DNA of 6,830 nucleotides from Chromatiaceae bacterium (GTDB lineage: Bacteria; Pseudomonadota; Gammaproteobacteria; Chromatiales; Chromatiaceae): positions 1 to 6,830 of the forward strand of contig DTXR01000654.1 in assembly GCA_012962365.1 (NCBI GenBank), in the 5' to 3' direction. The notes under the pieces are model-generated. The model was not told the DNA's origin. It saw nothing but the letters and a program-made list of their open reading frames with translations, and made no database searches. Each line of letters starts with the position of its first letter. Within the stretch, counting starts at the first letter, position 1. The position numbers and the translations under genes are program-made. Below are positions 6,648-6,830 of the stretch, piece by piece.

Positions 6648-6830
6648 TCAGCTAACCTGTACTTCACGGAACATGCCCAACATGTGATACAACAGATGGC
6701 AGTGGTAAGCCCATCCTCCTTCGGCATCCACCGTTACCCGATAGCTGATTCGCGAACCGGGTTGCACAATGACCGTGTGTTTGCGTGGAATGAAATCGTT
6801 GTCACCGGTCTCCAGGTCGCTCCACATGCC
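6648..6830 (-). CDS. copA: CopA/PcoA-type multicopper oxidase, last 60 residues (5' part outside window)
   Basis: A frame open on the minus strand from the window edge to a TGA at 6648-6650 encodes 60 residues, too short to stand out by length alone. They are the C-terminal end of a periplasmic CopA/PcoA multicopper oxidase, which oxidises Cu(I) to Cu(II) and helps sequester copper. The start GMWSDLETGD, then FIPRKHTVIVQPG and WAYHCHLLYHMLGMFREVQV, fit that family. HCH supplies type-2/3 histidine ligands and the type-1 cysteine, and the following H and M are the expected type-1 ligands. The spacing between those two is one residue shorter than the usual H-x4-M. copB starts 11 nt downstream. 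This gene is distinct from the ATPase also named copA. Family assignment is firm; completeness of the upstream part cannot be judged here. Confidence 0.93.
   Translation of the reverse strand, partial: GMWSDLETGDNDFIPRKHTVIVQPGSRISYRVTVDAEGGWAYHCHLLYHMLGMFREVQVS

Overview
The window looks like chromosomal DNA from a gammaproteobacterium of moderate GC content. The best clue is the left-hand gene, the C-terminal part of an RNase E of E. coli type (Zn-link CPRC, conserved small domain, short amphipathic membrane segment, long basic disordered tail). The copper genes on the right follow proteobacterial pco/cop gene order. I cannot name a genus.

Layout. Positions 1-1647 (+) hold the 3' part of rne. 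It converges at a strong bidirectional hairpin terminator (1666-1693) on a run of six minus-strand genes that fills the rest of the window. In transcription order, from the right edge leftwards, these are: the last 60 codons of a CopA/PcoA-type multicopper oxidase (6648-6830, cut by the window edge); copB/pcoB, an outer-membrane copper protein (5935-6636); a DUF411/CopG-type periplasmic copper protein (5439-5921); a 981-residue P1B-1 Cu(I)-exporting ATPase with three CxxC heavy-metal-associated (HMA) domains (2419-5364); a CopZ-like chaperone (2197-2406); and a low-molecular-weight protein-tyrosine phosphatase (1719-2204).

Spacing is tight: 11 nt, 13 nt, 74 nt, 12 nt and an 8-nt overlap. This fits one operon whose main promoter lies beyond the right edge. 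The 74-nt gap before the ATPase is the only substantial intergenic space inside the run. It carries a long imperfect inverted repeat and a second, overlapping hairpin that places the ATPase ribosome binding site in its loop, so it is the likeliest internal control point.

How the genes work together (established family roles plus inference): CopZ carries cytosolic Cu(I) to the ATPase, which exports it across the inner membrane. In the periplasm the CopG-like protein binds copper and the multicopper oxidase oxidises Cu(I). CopB acts at the outer membrane. The phosphatase is not a known copper gene; its start codon lies inside the chaperone gene, so it is probably expressed with it.

Most of the window is recognisable. 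The points most worth a second look are a multicopper-oxidase type-1 copper loop one residue shorter than the usual motif, the inverted-repeat structure in front of the ATPase, the Cys-free fourth HMA-like module in the ATPase, the coupling of a phosphatase to a copper operon, and a histone-H1-like lysine tail on RNase E. I saw no RNA genes, insertion sequences, CRISPR arrays or origins.
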